This document shows, piece after piece, positions 8,074 through 8,891 of a stretch of DNA of 8,891 bases (position 1 is the first letter of the stretch; every line of letters starts with the position of its first letter). The position numbers and the translations under genes are program-made. Source of the DNA: CAWUKT01 sp041565275 (lineage in GTDB: Bacteria; Bacteroidota; Bacteroidia; J057; JADKCL01); contig JBFGVE010000120.1 of the NCBI GenBank assembly GCA_041565275.1, positions 1 through 8,891 on the forward strand, read 5' to 3'. Under the pieces are notes generated by a model. That model was given only the letters and a program-made list of their open reading frames with translations. It searched no databases and was not told the DNA's origin.

Positions 8074-8088
8074 TTTGGTTGTACCAAA
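8074..8088. terminator. Candidate terminator hairpin between convergent genes
   Basis: TTTGGT (8074-8079), loop TGT, ACCAAA (8083-8088) form a perfect 6-bp inverted repeat. It lies 7 nt beyond the stop of the minus-strand gene and is followed on the plus strand by TATCTTCTTATT. Its place between convergent genes fits a shared stop for transcription. The stem is short and there is no true U-tract on either strand. Confidence 0.3.
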
Positions 8089-8095
8089 TATCTTC

Positions 8096-8891
8096 TTATT
8101 CCATTCCCTGCCGGAAGGCCTTGTCCAGCAGTAATTGAATATTTTCCTGAACCAACTCTCCCATGGAGATGGAGTTCAAAAACTTGGGATTACTGTGGTG
8201 TTCAGATAATTCTAGGGCTAATTGAGCAACCTTTTCCGAAGAACTCAAGCGATCCAATTTCATTATCTCCAATAGGGACAGTGCCCGAGTGCTTTCAGTC
8301 AAAATGCGTGCAGCAATACGACTACGTTCTTCGTATTGGTATTGCTCTATAGATCCACGGTTCATCTTCTCTATCCCTAGTAGAATAATAGGATTGTTAC
8401 TTTTGAAAAATTGCGGCAAATAGAATCGCTTCCTTCCCTCATAAGATTGCTGATCAAAGTCGATGGCTCGAAACCTGTACTGGTTTCCCTCAATGTCAGG
8501 AGTCACATCTACTACGTAATTGTAAGCTCGCATATCCCCTAGAAGTCTGACAAAGCACCTTTCACTAAATTTGACAAATTCCTTGACGATCCTGATTTGC
8601 TCAAAATGAGAAGTCTTCAAATGCGTTTTAACAAATAAATCTCCGGGGATACCAGGAATATGAGATTCGATCAAGGTATCTCCGTCAAGCAAATAATACA
8701 TTTTATTAGGAGACATAATATCCTCCAATTCCATTCCATACAACCTAGATGCATCAGCTCTTTTTACATAGAAATGATCATAATTATCATTGAGCCTGTT
8801 AATGATCCTTATACGAAAAGGCTTTGAATTTCCAAATAAACTAAAGTCAATCCTATCGATAGCTAAATGCTTGGAAAATCGTTTTTCTCCA
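8096..8891 (-). CDS. Uncharacterised protein with kinase-fold-like motifs, N-terminus outside the window
   Basis: Partial gene; only the C-terminal 264 residues are visible. The frame is open from the TAA stop at 8096-8098 to the window edge. A TTG at 8741-8743 could serve as a start, but 49 in-frame codons without a stop lie upstream, with protein-like content continuous with what follows, so an internal TTG start is unlikely. I do not recognise a named family. The order of motifs resembles APH- or choline-kinase-like folds: LIESHIPGIPGDLF (visible residues 73-86) looks like the hinge region of those enzymes; LLGDMRAYNYVVD (117-129) resembles the catalytic HGD-x-x-x-x-N loop, with Asp119 and Asn124; AIDFDQQ (142-148) resembles the metal-binding D-F-D/G loop, with Asp144 and Asp146. 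The rest is helical with charged residues and no membrane segment, so it is probably cytoplasmic. The substrate, and whether it is an active kinase, are unknown. It converges on ffh across a 109-nt gap. Confidence 0.7.
   Translation of the reverse strand, partial: GEKRFSKHLAIDRIDFSLFGNSKPFRIRIINRLNDNYDHFYVKRADASRLYGMELEDIMSPNKMYYLLDGDTLIESHIPGIPGDLFVKTHLKTSHFEQIRIVKEFVKFSERCFVRLLGDMRAYNYVVDVTPDIEGNQYRFRAIDFDQQSYEGRKRFYLPQFFKSNNPIILLGIEKMNRGSIEQYQYEERSRIAARILTESTRALSLLEIMKLDRLSSSEKVAQLALELSEHHSNPKFLNSISMGELVQENIQLLLDKAFRQGME

Overview
The window looks like ordinary chromosomal DNA from a member of the Bacteroidota. Three signs point there. A secreted protease ends in a type IX secretion (Por) sorting domain, a system confined essentially to that phylum. 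The divergent pyrophosphatase gene has an exact match to the Bacteroidota promoter pattern (TTTG, 19 nt, TAnnTTTG). None of the visible starts has a Shine-Dalgarno sequence. A finer placement, such as Saprospiria or the Flavobacteriales, cannot be supported from the sequence alone.

Layout: (1) 9-2462, minus strand: a complete membrane-bound, ion-pumping pyrophosphatase (hppA), K+-dependent by its signature residues, with an unusual hydrophilic C-terminal tail. (2) 2463-2786: a 324-nt divergent intergenic region. It holds the hppA promoter and, just before the next gene, a nested inverted repeat that contains a perfect DnaA-box 9-mer. (3) 2787-6488, plus strand: a large secreted M36 (fungalysin-type) metalloprotease with signal peptide, FTP propeptide, a catalytic domain split by a PA insertion, PKD, Ig-like and unnamed beta-rich modules, and a type IX sorting domain. 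(4) 6489-6648: a short gap with a candidate terminator hairpin. (5) 6649-7986, plus strand: ffh, the SRP54 GTPase of the signal recognition particle. (6) 7987-8095: a convergent gap with two small hairpins. (7) 8096 to the window end, minus strand: the C-terminal part of an uncharacterised protein. Its reading frame stays open to the window edge, and it carries motifs resembling the catalytic and metal-binding loops of kinase-fold enzymes.

The genes do not form an obvious operon or pathway. hppA uses pyrophosphate hydrolysis to build an ion gradient. Ffh targets nascent membrane proteins, such as HppA itself, to the inner membrane. The M36 protease is probably exported by Sec and then by type IX secretion for extracellular protein degradation. 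No mobile element, CRISPR array, tRNA or rRNA was seen. The items most worth a second look are the kinase-like partial gene, the DnaA-box palindrome, and the unnamed module of the protease.
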